Positions 8,870-16,966 of a stretch of DNA of 64,000 nt are shown piece after piece. This stretch comes from Fusibacter bizertensis (GTDB taxonomy: Bacteria; Bacillota; Clostridia; Peptostreptococcales; Acidaminobacteraceae), in the NCBI RefSeq assembly GCF_029914245.1, contig NZ_JARYZI010000006.1, positions 62,001 to 126,000 of the forward strand. The letters are read 5' to 3'. The translations under genes and the position numbers were made by a program. How positions within the stretch are numbered: position 1 is the first letter of the stretch; each line of letters begins with the position of its first letter. The notes below the pieces were generated by a model, which saw only the letters and a program-made list of their open reading frames with translations, searched no databases and had not been told where the DNA came from.

Positions 8870-8898
8870 TTGGACTTTTTAACAATAAGTGTTAAAAT
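8870..8898 (+). promoter_or_regulatory. Promoter of the bcd-etfBA operon with embedded palindrome
   Basis: TTGGAC, a 17-base spacer, then TAAAAT. A perfect inverted repeat TTTTAACA-ATAAG-TGTTAAAA (8877-8897) fills the spacer and -10 box, where a bound repressor would block RNA polymerase. Confidence 0.6.
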
Positions 8899-8966
8899 GT
8901 TGTCATGGGGATAGTTTATTTTTTTTGTATTGCAGAGTTAAATTATTAACAAACGGAGGGAAAAAA

Positions 8967-10106
8967 ATGACATTTGAAATGACCAATGAAGACCTCATGA
9001 TGCGTGAACTGTTCAGAAAGTTTACACTCAACGAGGTAGAACCAATCGCTGCGGAAATCGATGACTTAGAAAGATTTCCAGAAGAGACTGTTAAAAAAAT
9101 GGCAAACCTTGGCATGATGGGCATCCCATTTCCAAGAGAGTACGGCGGCGCAGGTGGTACTTACTGGCAGTACATCAACCTTGTCGAAGAACTAGCTGTG
9201 GCATGTGGCACAACATCAGTTGTACTATCAGCTCACACATCACTTTGTGCAGCACCAATCTATGAATTTGGTACAGAGGAACAAAAACAAAAATACCTCG
9301 TGCCACTTGCAAAAGGCGAAAAATTAGGCGCGTTTGGACTTACTGAACCAAATGCAGGCACAGATGCATCAGGTCAACAAACAACAGCAGTTAAAGATGG
9401 CGATCACTATATTTTAAATGGCAGTAAAATCTTTATTACAAATGCAGGTTATGCTGACACTTATATCGTAATTGCTATGACTGACCGTTCTGCTGGCTTA
9501 CGTGGTATTTCTGCTTTTATCGTTGAAGCTACAACTCCAGGATTTTCAATTGGTAAGAAAGAAGCAAAAATGGGCATCAGAGGCTCAAGTACTTGTGAGC
9601 TTATATTTGAAGATTGCAAAATTCCAGTTGAGAACATGTTAGGTGGAGAAGGCAAAGGCTTTAAAATTGCTATGATGACACTTGATGGTGGTAGAATAGG
9701 TATTGCAGCACAAGCACTTGGTATTGCTCAAGGTGCTTATAATGAAACTGTTAAATATGTAAAAGAAAGAAAACAATTTGGAAAACCAATTTCCGCATTC
9801 CAAAATACCCAATTTCAAATCGCAGATATGAAAACCAAAATTGAAGCAGCAAGACTTTTGGTATATAATGCCGTGGATAAAAAGTCTAAGAAATTGCCAT
9901 ATGCACAAGAAGCTGCAATGGCTAAACTTTATGCTTCTGAAGTAGCTATGGAAGTGACAACTAAGGCTGTTCAACTTCATGGTGGCTATGGTTATACACG
10001 TGAATATCCTGTTGAGAGAATGATGAGAGATGCTAAGATCACTGAAATCTATGAAGGTACAAGTGAAGTTCAAAGAATGGTAATCTCATCTTCAGAGTTG
10101 AAATAG
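8967..10106 (+). CDS. bcd: Acyl-CoA (butyryl-CoA) dehydrogenase
   Basis: This 379-residue FAD-dependent acyl-CoA dehydrogenase reduces crotonyl-CoA to butyryl-CoA, or oxidises short acyl-CoA, with ETF as electron partner. The acyl-CoA dehydrogenase signatures GAFGLTEPNAGTDASG and the QLHGGYGYTREYPVERMMRD region are present. The catalytic base is in EIYEGTSEVQ, with the Glu near residue 363. GGAGGG sits 6-7 bases before the ATG at 8967; an in-frame upstream extension is rejected because it lacks a ribosome site and family similarity. It leads an operon with etfB and etfA, the usual clostridial bcd-etf arrangement, here without crt, hbd or thl. Confidence 0.93.
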   Translation: MTFEMTNEDLMMRELFRKFTLNEVEPIAAEIDDLERFPEETVKKMANLGMMGIPFPREYGGAGGTYWQYINLVEELAVACGTTSVVLSAHTSLCAAPIYEFGTEEQKQKYLVPLAKGEKLGAFGLTEPNAGTDASGQQTTAVKDGDHYILNGSKIFITNAGYADTYIVIAMTDRSAGLRGISAFIVEATTPGFSIGKKEAKMGIRGSSTCELIFEDCKIPVENMLGGEGKGFKIAMMTLDGGRIGIAAQALGIAQGAYNETVKYVKERKQFGKPISAFQNTQFQIADMKTKIEAARLLVYNAVDKKSKKLPYAQEAAMAKLYASEVAMEVTTKAVQLHGGYGYTREYPVERMMRDAKITEIYEGTSEVQRMVISSSELK

Positions 10107-10141
10107 TCCAAATAGGGCAGAAGTATAATGGAGGGAAAACG

Positions 10142-10924
10142 ATGAAAATTGTTGTATGTATAAAACAAGTTCCTGATACCAATGAAGTTCGATTGGATCC
10201 AAAAACAGGAACCTTAATAAGAGATGGTGTACCAAGTATCATTAACCCTGATGACAAAGCAGGTCTAGAGGCAGCTCTTAGATTGAAAGATGAGTATGGC
10301 GCTCATATCACTGTTGTTACTATGGGACCACCACAAGCTAAGATAGCATTACAAGAAGCATATGCAATGGGTGCTGACAGAGTGATCTTGCTTACAGATA
10401 GAGCTTTCGCTGGCGCAGATACACTTGCAACTTCAACAACTATTGCTGCAGCACTTAAAAAAATTGATTTTGATTTAGTAATCACTGGTAGACAAGCAAT
10501 TGATGGAGATACTGCACAAGTTGGACCTCAAATTGCTGAGCACTTAGATTTACCACAAATTTCGTATGTTTCTGCATTTGAACATCATGAAAATCATGCA
10601 ATTGTTAAGAGAAGTTTTGAAGATGGTTTCCAAAAAATAAAAGTATTGTACCCTTGCTTAATCACTGCATTAAGTGAACTTAATGAAGCGAGATATATGT
10701 CAATTAAAGGGTTACTTGATGCGCACAGAGTTCTTGAGATTGAAACATGGGGATTTGCAGACATTGATACTGATATCGCACGTATGGGTCTAAAAGGATC
10801 ACCAACAAAAGTTAAAAAATCATTTACTAAAGGTGCAAAACAAGCAGGTAAAATTGTTGAAGGCACGCCAAAAGAGTTGGCAATTGCAATTGTAGACAAA
10901 TTACACGAGAAATTTATTATTTAG
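10142..10924 (+). CDS. etfB: Electron transfer flavoprotein beta subunit
   Basis: The 260-residue ETF beta subunit opens with MKIVVCIKQVPDTNEVRLDP and carries the family signature around LVITGRQAIDGDTAQVGPQ. It pairs with EtfA to carry electrons to or from Bcd. In anaerobes the Bcd-Etf complex can bifurcate electrons from NADH to crotonyl-CoA and ferredoxin; that property is likely here but is inferred from family and operon. GGAGGG precedes the ATG, and 9 bases separate it from etfA. Confidence 0.95.
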   Translation: MKIVVCIKQVPDTNEVRLDPKTGTLIRDGVPSIINPDDKAGLEAALRLKDEYGAHITVVTMGPPQAKIALQEAYAMGADRVILLTDRAFAGADTLATSTTIAAALKKIDFDLVITGRQAIDGDTAQVGPQIAEHLDLPQISYVSAFEHHENHAIVKRSFEDGFQKIKVLYPCLITALSELNEARYMSIKGLLDAHRVLEIETWGFADIDTDIARMGLKGSPTKVKKSFTKGAKQAGKIVEGTPKELAIAIVDKLHEKFII

Positions 10925-10933
10925 GAGGCTCAC

Positions 10934-11953
10934 ATGAATATAAATGATTATAAAGGCGTTCTCGTCTATGTAGAGCAACGCTTTGGCGAGGTGCAAAATG
11001 TCTCTCTTGAACTTTTAGGAAAAGGGAGAAAAATTGCTGATGAGTTAGGGGTTCATGTTGTTGCCGCACTTATTGGTAAAGATATAGAAAAGCATAGTAA
11101 ATTATTGGTTGAATATGGTGCTGATAAAGTGTTAGTGATGCAAGACGATAATTTGGAACTTTACTCAACTGAACCTTATACACAAGCTATGGTTCAAGCT
11201 GTTAATTCCGAGATGCCAGAAATTGTTTTATTTGGCGCGACTTCTATCGGTAGAGATTTAGCACCTAGAGTTTCTGCAAGATTACTAACAGGTCTTACAG
11301 CTGATTGTACCTCTTTAGATATATCAGAAGATAGAATGCTTTTAATGACACGTCCAGCTTTTGGTGGCAACATCATGGCGACAATTGTAAGCCCGGATCA
11401 TAGACCACAAATGTCTACCGTTCGCCCAGGTGTAATGACAAAAATGGAACGTGATCACAATAGAACAGGTGAAATTGTAAATTATCCTGTGAAAATTGAA
11501 AGAAATAAGAACTTTATAGAAGTTCTGTCATTTGAAAAAGAAACAGAAGAGAAACAAGATATACAAGAAGCAACAGTGCTTGTTTCAGGAGGTCGTGGTA
11601 TTGGTTCGAAAGACAACTTTGGACTACTGTATGATCTTGCTGATGAACTAAATGGTTTGGTATCAGCTTCTAGAGCGGCTGTTGATAGCGGTTGGATGGA
11701 TCATGACCGTCAAGTTGGTCAAACGGGTAAAACCGTTAGACCGAATTTATATATTGCTTGTGGTATTTCAGGCGCGATCCAACACGTTGCTGGTATGGAA
11801 GAAGCTGAACTTATTATTGCAGTAAATAAAGATAAAGGTGCAAAAATATTTGAAGTTGCTGATTTAGGCATTGTAGGTGATGTTCAAAAGGTATTGCCTT
11901 TTGTGATTGAAGAGATTAAAAAGATCAATTTGACTAAGAAAGTAGAAAATTAA
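10934..11953 (+). CDS. etfA: Electron transfer flavoprotein alpha subunit
   Basis: The 339-residue ETF alpha subunit has the C-terminal FAD-binding signature SASRAAVDSGWM, QVGQTGKTVRPNLY and IACGISGAIQHVAGM. Its length fits the longer clostridial EtfA type associated with Bcd complexes. AGGAGG lies before the ATG. It is the last recognised gene of the bcd-etfBA operon; no clear T-tailed terminator follows. Confidence 0.95.
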   Translation: MNINDYKGVLVYVEQRFGEVQNVSLELLGKGRKIADELGVHVVAALIGKDIEKHSKLLVEYGADKVLVMQDDNLELYSTEPYTQAMVQAVNSEMPEIVLFGATSIGRDLAPRVSARLLTGLTADCTSLDISEDRMLLMTRPAFGGNIMATIVSPDHRPQMSTVRPGVMTKMERDHNRTGEIVNYPVKIERNKNFIEVLSFEKETEEKQDIQEATVLVSGGRGIGSKDNFGLLYDLADELNGLVSASRAAVDSGWMDHDRQVGQTGKTVRPNLYIACGISGAIQHVAGMEEAELIIAVNKDKGAKIFEVADLGIVGDVQKVLPFVIEEIKKINLTKKVEN

Positions 11954-11986
11954 TAGAGGATCATAAGTATTCTTACCGTTTTCTAA

Positions 11987-12034
11987 TCTAAGGCTAACGC
12001 TTTTTATATGAACATGCGTTATGATGGACTTAGA
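11987..12034 (+). other. Imperfect hairpin between etfA and the glycine-rich gene
   Basis: TCTAAG (11987-11992) pairs with CTTAGA (12029-12034), and inside it TAACGC (11995-12000) pairs with GCGTTA (12016-12021). It is followed by A residues rather than T, so it is not an ordinary plus-strand terminator. Role unknown. Confidence 0.35.
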
Positions 12035-12071
12035 AAAAAAGACAGAGGTCTTGGATAGATGGAGGTAGATT

Positions 12072-12470
12072 ATGATTTTTGCATTGATAGTTATGGCGAT
12101 TATCGCCAAGGTTTTGTTAGGAAAAGGTTATACATTTGAAAAAATGTTGCCCTATTTATTAGTAGGTGGAATTGTTGCATATTTCATACCACTGGGAGCA
12201 ATTATTGCTTTACCATTTAAAATTGTTGGATCTGTGTTTGGTGCAGTGTTCGGAGGACTTGGTGGAGCGATAGGAGGTATTGGCGGTGCATTTGGAGGAA
12301 TCCTTGGTGGTTTCTTTGGATTAATCGGTGGTGTTCTTGGAGCTGTTTTTGGTATGATTGGCCTGGTAATCGGGATTGTCTTTGGTGCAATTGGAATTGT
12401 TTTTGGAATAATATCAGTTGTTCTGATTCCACTTTTGATCATCTTCGTAGTTGTAAAATTAGTGAGATGA
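12072..12470 (+). CDS. Glycine-zipper-rich membrane protein
   Basis: The 132-residue, almost entirely hydrophobic protein has an N-terminal helix, a short polar stretch (GKGYTFEKM), then a long run of GGxxGG, GxxxG and GAVFG-type repeats over about residues 52-110, ending with an aliphatic helix and KLVR. Glycine zippers promote tight helix packing and oligomers. No specific family or function can be named. GGAGG precedes the ATG, and a strong bidirectional terminator follows. Strand bias of the glycine codons also creates proline-rich antisense frames, which are artefacts. Confidence 0.65.
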   Translation: MIFALIVMAIIAKVLLGKGYTFEKMLPYLLVGGIVAYFIPLGAIIALPFKIVGSVFGAVFGGLGGAIGGIGGAFGGILGGFFGLIGGVLGAVFGMIGLVIGIVFGAIGIVFGIISVVLIPLLIIFVVVKLVR

Positions 12471-12520
12471 TCTTCATAAGTAATATGTTTATGGTATTCC
12501 TCAAATTATAGTAATATAAA

Positions 12521-12554
12521 AAAGCCTACACTGTCCTGTGTAGGCTTTATTTTT
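12521..12554. terminator. Bidirectional terminator
   Basis: An 11-bp perfect stem (12521-12531 with 12538-12548) with a 6-base loop and T-rich flanks separates the glycine-zipper gene from the convergent zinc-ribbon gene. Confidence 0.9.
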
Positions 12555-13965
12555 ATTTAGGTGCAACATCAACCACGAGTCTTGCAGGAGATTTTAGGTT
12601 AAACACTTTATATTGGCTTGCATTTTTAAGACTAATATCGATTTGAACGGATTCGTTTGGACCTGAAAGAGAGAATTTTACAGATTCAATATTTGGACTG
12701 CCAGCTAAGTCAATCGGACTTGTACTTGCATACGCATCCATAGCACCACTTAAAATAATTGTGATTTTCTTTCCATCTGATGAGATGTTTGCAGTGTAAG
12801 TGGTAATTTCGTCAACAGTATCTACTGGTGAGCCGCCTATCCATTTGTAAAGATCAAATACAATTCTATCAAAATCATTATGGTTACCATAACGTGCAGT
12901 ACCGACATCTTGTCCTGTCAAACTCTTACCACCAGTGAAAGTACCACTTGTTATAAACCCAGAGTAATCAAAAGGTTCTGCCTCAGTAGTGGGAGCAGTT
13001 GTGCCTTGCGTCGTACTCAGTGTAGTTGCTTGAGTTGTCTCTTCTGTAGATGCTTGAGTAGTTCCTTCATCCGTAGTCGTACCAGTATAAGATTCTGAAG
13101 TTACACCTAGAGAATCGATATACCACTCGGCACTATCTAAGACAATATGGAAATCCCAGGTGGTCAAGGTTTGTGTTTGTTCACCTTGAATGAGGCGATT
13201 TAGAACAGTCTCAACCGTAAACGTCGCATCTGAATCGTTAATCTCAGATTGTGTTAGGCTAGATGAAACGATAGATTCTAGGTTGCCTTCGCTTGCAAAG
13301 GTTGTTAATACGTTGAGTGCTTCTTGCGAACTTTTAAATAAAGTGAGAATGTTGAGGTTGCCTTTATTTACAAATTCAGGAAGGTAATCGTAAAAAGCGT
13401 TCACAGGTACAAGCGGCGCTTCACTCCCTAAATTGACAACAAACTCAGTTGTAGGTTCTATAGTTTCAGTAGTTTCAGCAGTTTCTGTTGATGCAACTGT
13501 AGTTGCTTGATCTTGATCACTTTGGTATTTCCAAGGCAACTTAATTAACCCCGATTTAAATATTAGGAGCATGATAATCAAAACTACAATAACTGCAAAG
13601 ATTACTTTTAAACTGTATTGTGGTGGTTCATTTGAATCCTTTGATGTGGTAGAACCTTGTGGCGTTCTCACTCTACCTTGTTGTTGTGAGGGTGGAGTAG
13701 CCGGTGCTTGTTCCTGTGAGGGTTGTCTTTTTTTGTGTAACATACGTTCTACTGTGGCAACATCAAGATGGTCTTCATCGTTACTACCTGTGGTATCTTC
13801 ATCTAATCCAAACAAACTTTTAAGTGCTGAATCTAACTCTTCATCATTTTCGTCCTCAGCAAATCTCTTTTTTGGAGGTGGATTTTGAATAGGTAAATCG
13901 TATCCGCAGATTTTACATTGTTTTGAGTCATCTGAGTTTTCAAAGCTACAATTTGGACATTTCAT
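12553..13965 (-). CDS. Zinc-ribbon membrane protein with C-terminal AMIN-like domain
   Basis: The 470-residue protein carries an N-terminal zinc ribbon (CPNC...CKIC, residues 3-21) and an acidic, Gln/Pro-rich cytoplasmic linker. One membrane helix (about 126-144, VIFAVIVVLIIMLLIFKSG) is followed by Thr-rich extracellular segments. The final 120 residues resemble an AMIN-like domain (TARYGNHNDFDRIVFDL; YKVFNLKSPARLVVDVAP), a fold that binds peptidoglycan or wall partners in other proteins. A middle region (about 180-280) looks like a small secreted alpha/beta domain. AAAGGAG precedes the ATG. It is the last gene of the envelope operon, 16 bases after the histidine kinase. Function unknown; a wall-linked signalling role is inference. 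Confidence 0.7.
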   Translation of the reverse strand: MKCPNCSFENSDDSKQCKICGYDLPIQNPPPKKRFAEDENDEELDSALKSLFGLDEDTTGSNDEDHLDVATVERMLHKKRQPSQEQAPATPPSQQQGRVRTPQGSTTSKDSNEPPQYSLKVIFAVIVVLIIMLLIFKSGLIKLPWKYQSDQDQATTVASTETAETTETIEPTTEFVVNLGSEAPLVPVNAFYDYLPEFVNKGNLNILTLFKSSQEALNVLTTFASEGNLESIVSSSLTQSEINDSDATFTVETVLNRLIQGEQTQTLTTWDFHIVLDSAEWYIDSLGVTSESYTGTTTDEGTTQASTEETTQATTLSTTQGTTAPTTEAEPFDYSGFITSGTFTGGKSLTGQDVGTARYGNHNDFDRIVFDLYKWIGGSPVDTVDEITTYTANISSDGKKITIILSGAMDAYASTSPIDLAGSPNIESVKFSLSGPNESVQIDISLKNASQYKVFNLKSPARLVVDVAPK

Positions 13966-13981
13966 AAGGACTCCTTTCGCG

Positions 13982-15052
13982 TTATATATCTAGAGGAAAA
14001 TCTAAAACAAAGGTTGTGCCTTCGTCAACATTGCTTTCAACGGTGATTTTCCCTTCATGTCTTTCAGTTAGTTGTTTTACAATTGCAAGTCCAAGTCCTG
14101 AACCACCTTTCTCTTTCTGATCTTTTACTTTGTTAACCATGAAAAAGGGATCAAATATACTAGCAAGAACATCTTGTGGAATGCCATCACCATCATCTTG
14201 AATCGCGATCTGGAGATGATAATTAACAACTTTTGTACGTACTTCTATTTTAGTGTGTGCATATTTTTTAGCATTACCAATAAGGTTCTCTAAAATCTGG
14301 TTAAAACGATATGGGTCAACATTGATAAATGTTGAAATAAATGGTTTGTATAATATAAGATCTATGTTTGAGTATTTAAACTCGTCAACTTTGTGATCAA
14401 AATAGCTGGCTAGTATTTTCCCGGAATTCACGCGTTCAAGGTTGAGTGTAAACTCACCTAATTCTTGCTTAGTATACACAGATAAATCATCTATCAAATG
14501 GTTAAGGTGATCAGCTTTTTCTGCAATTGTACTGAGGTATTTTTCATAAGTTTCCTGATCCTTAACGATGCCATCTTGAATTGCTTCAACATAGCCTTTT
14601 ATTGATGTTAATGGTGTCCTCAGGTCATGTGTGATACTAGCAATTAGCCTCTTTCGTCTTTTTTCAATCTCATGTTGTTCTAAAATAGTATCTCTTAATC
14701 TGACACGCATTTTATCAAATTCATTACAAAAGTCACCAATTTCGTTATCGGCTTTGTATTGAATAGGATAGTTGAGATTCCCTGATTTTATATGCTCAGC
14801 AGCACGTTTCATTGCAAAAATTGGGTCGAAGATATATTTGTTGATGAGAAGAACCAATATCATAAAAAAAACGATAACAATTACCATGAAAACAGCTAAC
14901 CACAAATAAGGGTTTTTAATTAATGTTGTATGTTCATTGATACGAATATCAAAGTTGGCAAACAAAAACATCATCAATACAGTGGTGATTAAGGTCATTC
15001 CTATCATAAATAAAATGATAAGACCCCTTAATGTAAATTTATTTTGTTTCAT
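13982..15052 (-). CDS. Sensor histidine kinase with minimal extracellular loop
   Basis: This 356-residue kinase has two membrane helices (about 10-31 and 51-72) separated by only some 19 residues. A HAMP linker (about 72-125), a HisKA domain with phospho-acceptor His142 (ASITHDLRTPLTSIKGY), and an HATPase domain with N box NLIGNAKKYAHT, G1 DDGDGIP and G2 GGSGLGLAIVKQL follow. The tiny loop is typical of intramembrane-sensing kinases that report cell-envelope stress. It starts 3 bases after the response regulator gene, its obvious partner. Confidence 0.9.
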   Translation of the reverse strand: MKQNKFTLRGLIILFMIGMTLITTVLMMFLFANFDIRINEHTTLIKNPYLWLAVFMVIVIVFFMILVLLINKYIFDPIFAMKRAAEHIKSGNLNYPIQYKADNEIGDFCNEFDKMRVRLRDTILEQHEIEKRRKRLIASITHDLRTPLTSIKGYVEAIQDGIVKDQETYEKYLSTIAEKADHLNHLIDDLSVYTKQELGEFTLNLERVNSGKILASYFDHKVDEFKYSNIDLILYKPFISTFINVDPYRFNQILENLIGNAKKYAHTKIEVRTKVVNYHLQIAIQDDGDGIPQDVLASIFDPFFMVNKVKDQKEKGGSGLGLAIVKQLTERHEGKITVESNVDEGTTFVLDFPLDI

Positions 15053-15055
15053 ATG

Positions 15056-15739
15056 CTAACCTTTGAACTTATAGCCAATTCCCCAAACCGTTTCAATGTA
15101 TTCAGGGTTTGAAGGATCAAGCTCGATTTTTTCTCTGATTTTTCTCATGTGAACGGTTACTGTATTGATATCGCCAAATTCATTGTAACCCCATATTTCA
15201 TCAAATATTTTTTCTCTTGAAAGCGCCTGGTTTTTATTGAGCATAAGGTAATGAAGAATTTCAAATTCTTTCACAGAAAAAGCGACTTGCTCACCTTTTA
15301 CTGAGACTGTTCTCGCCTTAACATCTATTTCAAGTTCTTTGATGGTTAAAGTGTCGCTATGTGGTGTTCCAGAAAGGACATTTACACGTCTGAACTGAGA
15401 CTGTATCTTAGCGATGAGCACTCTTGGACTAAAAGGTTTTTCAATATAATCATCAGCGCCTAAACCAAGAGCAAGAATTTTATCAGTATCTTCTTTCTTT
15501 GAACTGATCATAATAATCGGGATATTTGATTCAGAACGAATTTTTCTACAAAGTTCAAAACCGTCTATTTTTGGTAAAATTATATCTAAAAGAGCTAGTT
15601 GAGGTTGTTCACTTTCATACTTCATTAATGCTTCTTCCCCATCAGATGCAGTTACAGCAATGTAACCTGAAGCGTTGACATAGTCTCTTATCAATGTTTG
15701 GATTTGTAAATCATCTTCTACAATTAGTACTTTTTCCAT
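15056..15739 (-). CDS. OmpR/PhoB-family response regulator
   Basis: The 227-residue regulator has a receiver domain with acidic pocket E8-D9-D10, phospho-acceptor Asp52 (LLDIILP) and the conserved Lys in EKPFSP. A C-terminal winged-helix DNA-binding domain follows (SVKEFEILHYLMLN; VTVHMRKIREKIE; VWGIGYKF). The ATG at 15739 follows an AGGGGG site; a TTG two codons earlier is less likely. It sits between ddl and the histidine kinase in the minus-strand envelope operon and probably controls that operon or other wall genes. Confidence 0.92.
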   Translation of the reverse strand: MEKVLIVEDDLQIQTLIRDYVNASGYIAVTASDGEEALMKYESEQPQLALLDIILPKIDGFELCRKIRSESNIPIIMISSKKEDTDKILALGLGADDYIEKPFSPRVLIAKIQSQFRRVNVLSGTPHSDTLTIKELEIDVKARTVSVKGEQVAFSVKEFEILHYLMLNKNQALSREKIFDEIWGYNEFGDINTVTVHMRKIREKIELDPSNPEYIETVWGIGYKFKG

Positions 15740-15790
15740 GTTCAAGTTCCCCCTTTTGGACTTTTCAAGAAAATAAAACGAATGAGTACA

Positions 15791-16957
15791 TTATTTTTTA
15801 ATACCTTTAAGATCTGCTGTAGACAAGATGTTGATGTCATTAGAACGCGTAAGCGCCTCTTTTCTTCTATAGCCTCTATAAGCTGCATCTATCATAGCTT
15901 TGAGCATCTCTTTAAAACTTTTACCAGTTGCTTCCCATAGATAAAAGGAAAGTGAACCTGGAACAGTATTAAATTCGTTAATATAAGCGAGTTGAGTTTC
16001 TTTCTCTATCATAAAATCAATACGTGTTACGCCTGCGCAGTCTAGGGCGATAAAAGCTTCTGCTGCCATGCGCTCGATTTCCCTTTTCATCTCAGTAGTT
16101 AGGTTAGCTGGGATTTGTCTTTTGGCAGCAGACATTCCTTTAGAACTACGCTCTCCGACATACTTATCTTCATAGGTTAAAAAATCATTACTTGAGATGG
16201 GTTCTTCACAAACGGACAACTCAAGTTTTTCGCTGTCTCCTAAAACGGAGATATTGATTTCTCTCATCCCGACTAGCATTTTTTCAACTAAAATTCGCGG
16301 TGAAAAAAATCTTGCAAAATCAATAGCTTCAATTAATTCAAAGCGATTTTTAGCGGATTTGATTCCGACACTTGAACCGATGTCAGCGGGTTTAACAATC
16401 ATTGGATAAGGTAATTTTTTTTCTAAATCTTCTATGATATCACTTTGGTAATTTAGCCAGTGATGTGCATAAAACCATTCACCATCAACCACCCGAATAC
16501 CTGAACTTTGAAGAAATAACTTAGAAGCAATTTTATCCATTGTAATAGATGCTGAGAGTACATTGCAACCAACATAAGGTATGTCAAGATGTTCAAGCAG
16601 ACCTTGTAAACTACCGTCTTCACCACCTGTGCCATGAATGATTGGGAACGCAAGATCAATATGATCTACAAGTGCTTTATGAAATTGTCTAATTGGATCT
16701 TCAATTAAATAAGCATTTCTGTTCCCTTTAACAAGTTGGATACGCGTACTATTTTCTAACACTTTTTTAAGATCTTTAAAATGTTCAACTTCTAGCAAAT
16801 AATCACCAGTATACCATCTGTTTTGTTTCGAGATATAAATAGGAACCAATTTATAGCCATCCATAGCAAGGAGTTGAGCTATTGCTTGTTGAGCAGATAT
16901 GATGGAGACTTCATGTTCAACACTTGTTCCTCCAAAAAATACACCGACATTTATCAT
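15791..16957 (-). CDS. ddl: D-alanine--D-alanine ligase (possibly D-Ala-D-X)
   Basis: The 388-residue ATP-grasp ligase joins D-Ala to a second D-amino or hydroxy acid for peptidoglycan precursors. Seen are the N-terminal VFFGGTSVEHEVSIISA, substrate loop GTGGEDGSLQGLLE, ATP-grasp core MIVKPADIGSSVGI, and metal/substrate motif VTRIDFM...INEFNTVPGS. The region after the omega-loop YEDKY is VGERSSKGMSAAKRQIPA. It lacks an obvious counterpart of the Tyr that follows KY in classical DdlB, so second-substrate specificity is open. It lies 9 bases after the MurF-like gene and upstream of the two-component genes. Confidence 0.88.
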   Translation of the reverse strand: MINVGVFFGGTSVEHEVSIISAQQAIAQLLAMDGYKLVPIYISKQNRWYTGDYLLEVEHFKDLKKVLENSTRIQLVKGNRNAYLIEDPIRQFHKALVDHIDLAFPIIHGTGGEDGSLQGLLEHLDIPYVGCNVLSASITMDKIASKLFLQSSGIRVVDGEWFYAHHWLNYQSDIIEDLEKKLPYPMIVKPADIGSSVGIKSAKNRFELIEAIDFARFFSPRILVEKMLVGMREINISVLGDSEKLELSVCEEPISSNDFLTYEDKYVGERSSKGMSAAKRQIPANLTTEMKREIERMAAEAFIALDCAGVTRIDFMIEKETQLAYINEFNTVPGSLSFYLWEATGKSFKEMLKAMIDAAYRGYRRKEALTRSNDINILSTADLKGIKK

Positions 16958-16966
16958 ATGGACTCC

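Noticed and set aside
8877-8897. Calling the bcd palindrome a Rex operator
   Set aside because: The arms are TTAACA...TGTTAA, opposite in order to the TGTTAA...TTAACA of known Rex sites, so only a generic operator is claimed.
8889-8966. In-frame N-terminal extension of bcd
   Set aside because: It lies over the promoter and leader, lacks a ribosome-binding site and has no similarity to acyl-CoA dehydrogenases; the ATG at 8967 has a good GGAGGG site.
9639-10073. Long antisense frame within bcd
   Set aside because: It is a shadow of the strongly supported bcd coding frame, with an unusual Cys/Phe/His-rich composition.
12152-12442. Long proline-rich open frames opposite the glycine-zipper gene
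   Set aside because: They are codon mirror images of glycine-rich coding sequence and have no ribosome sites.
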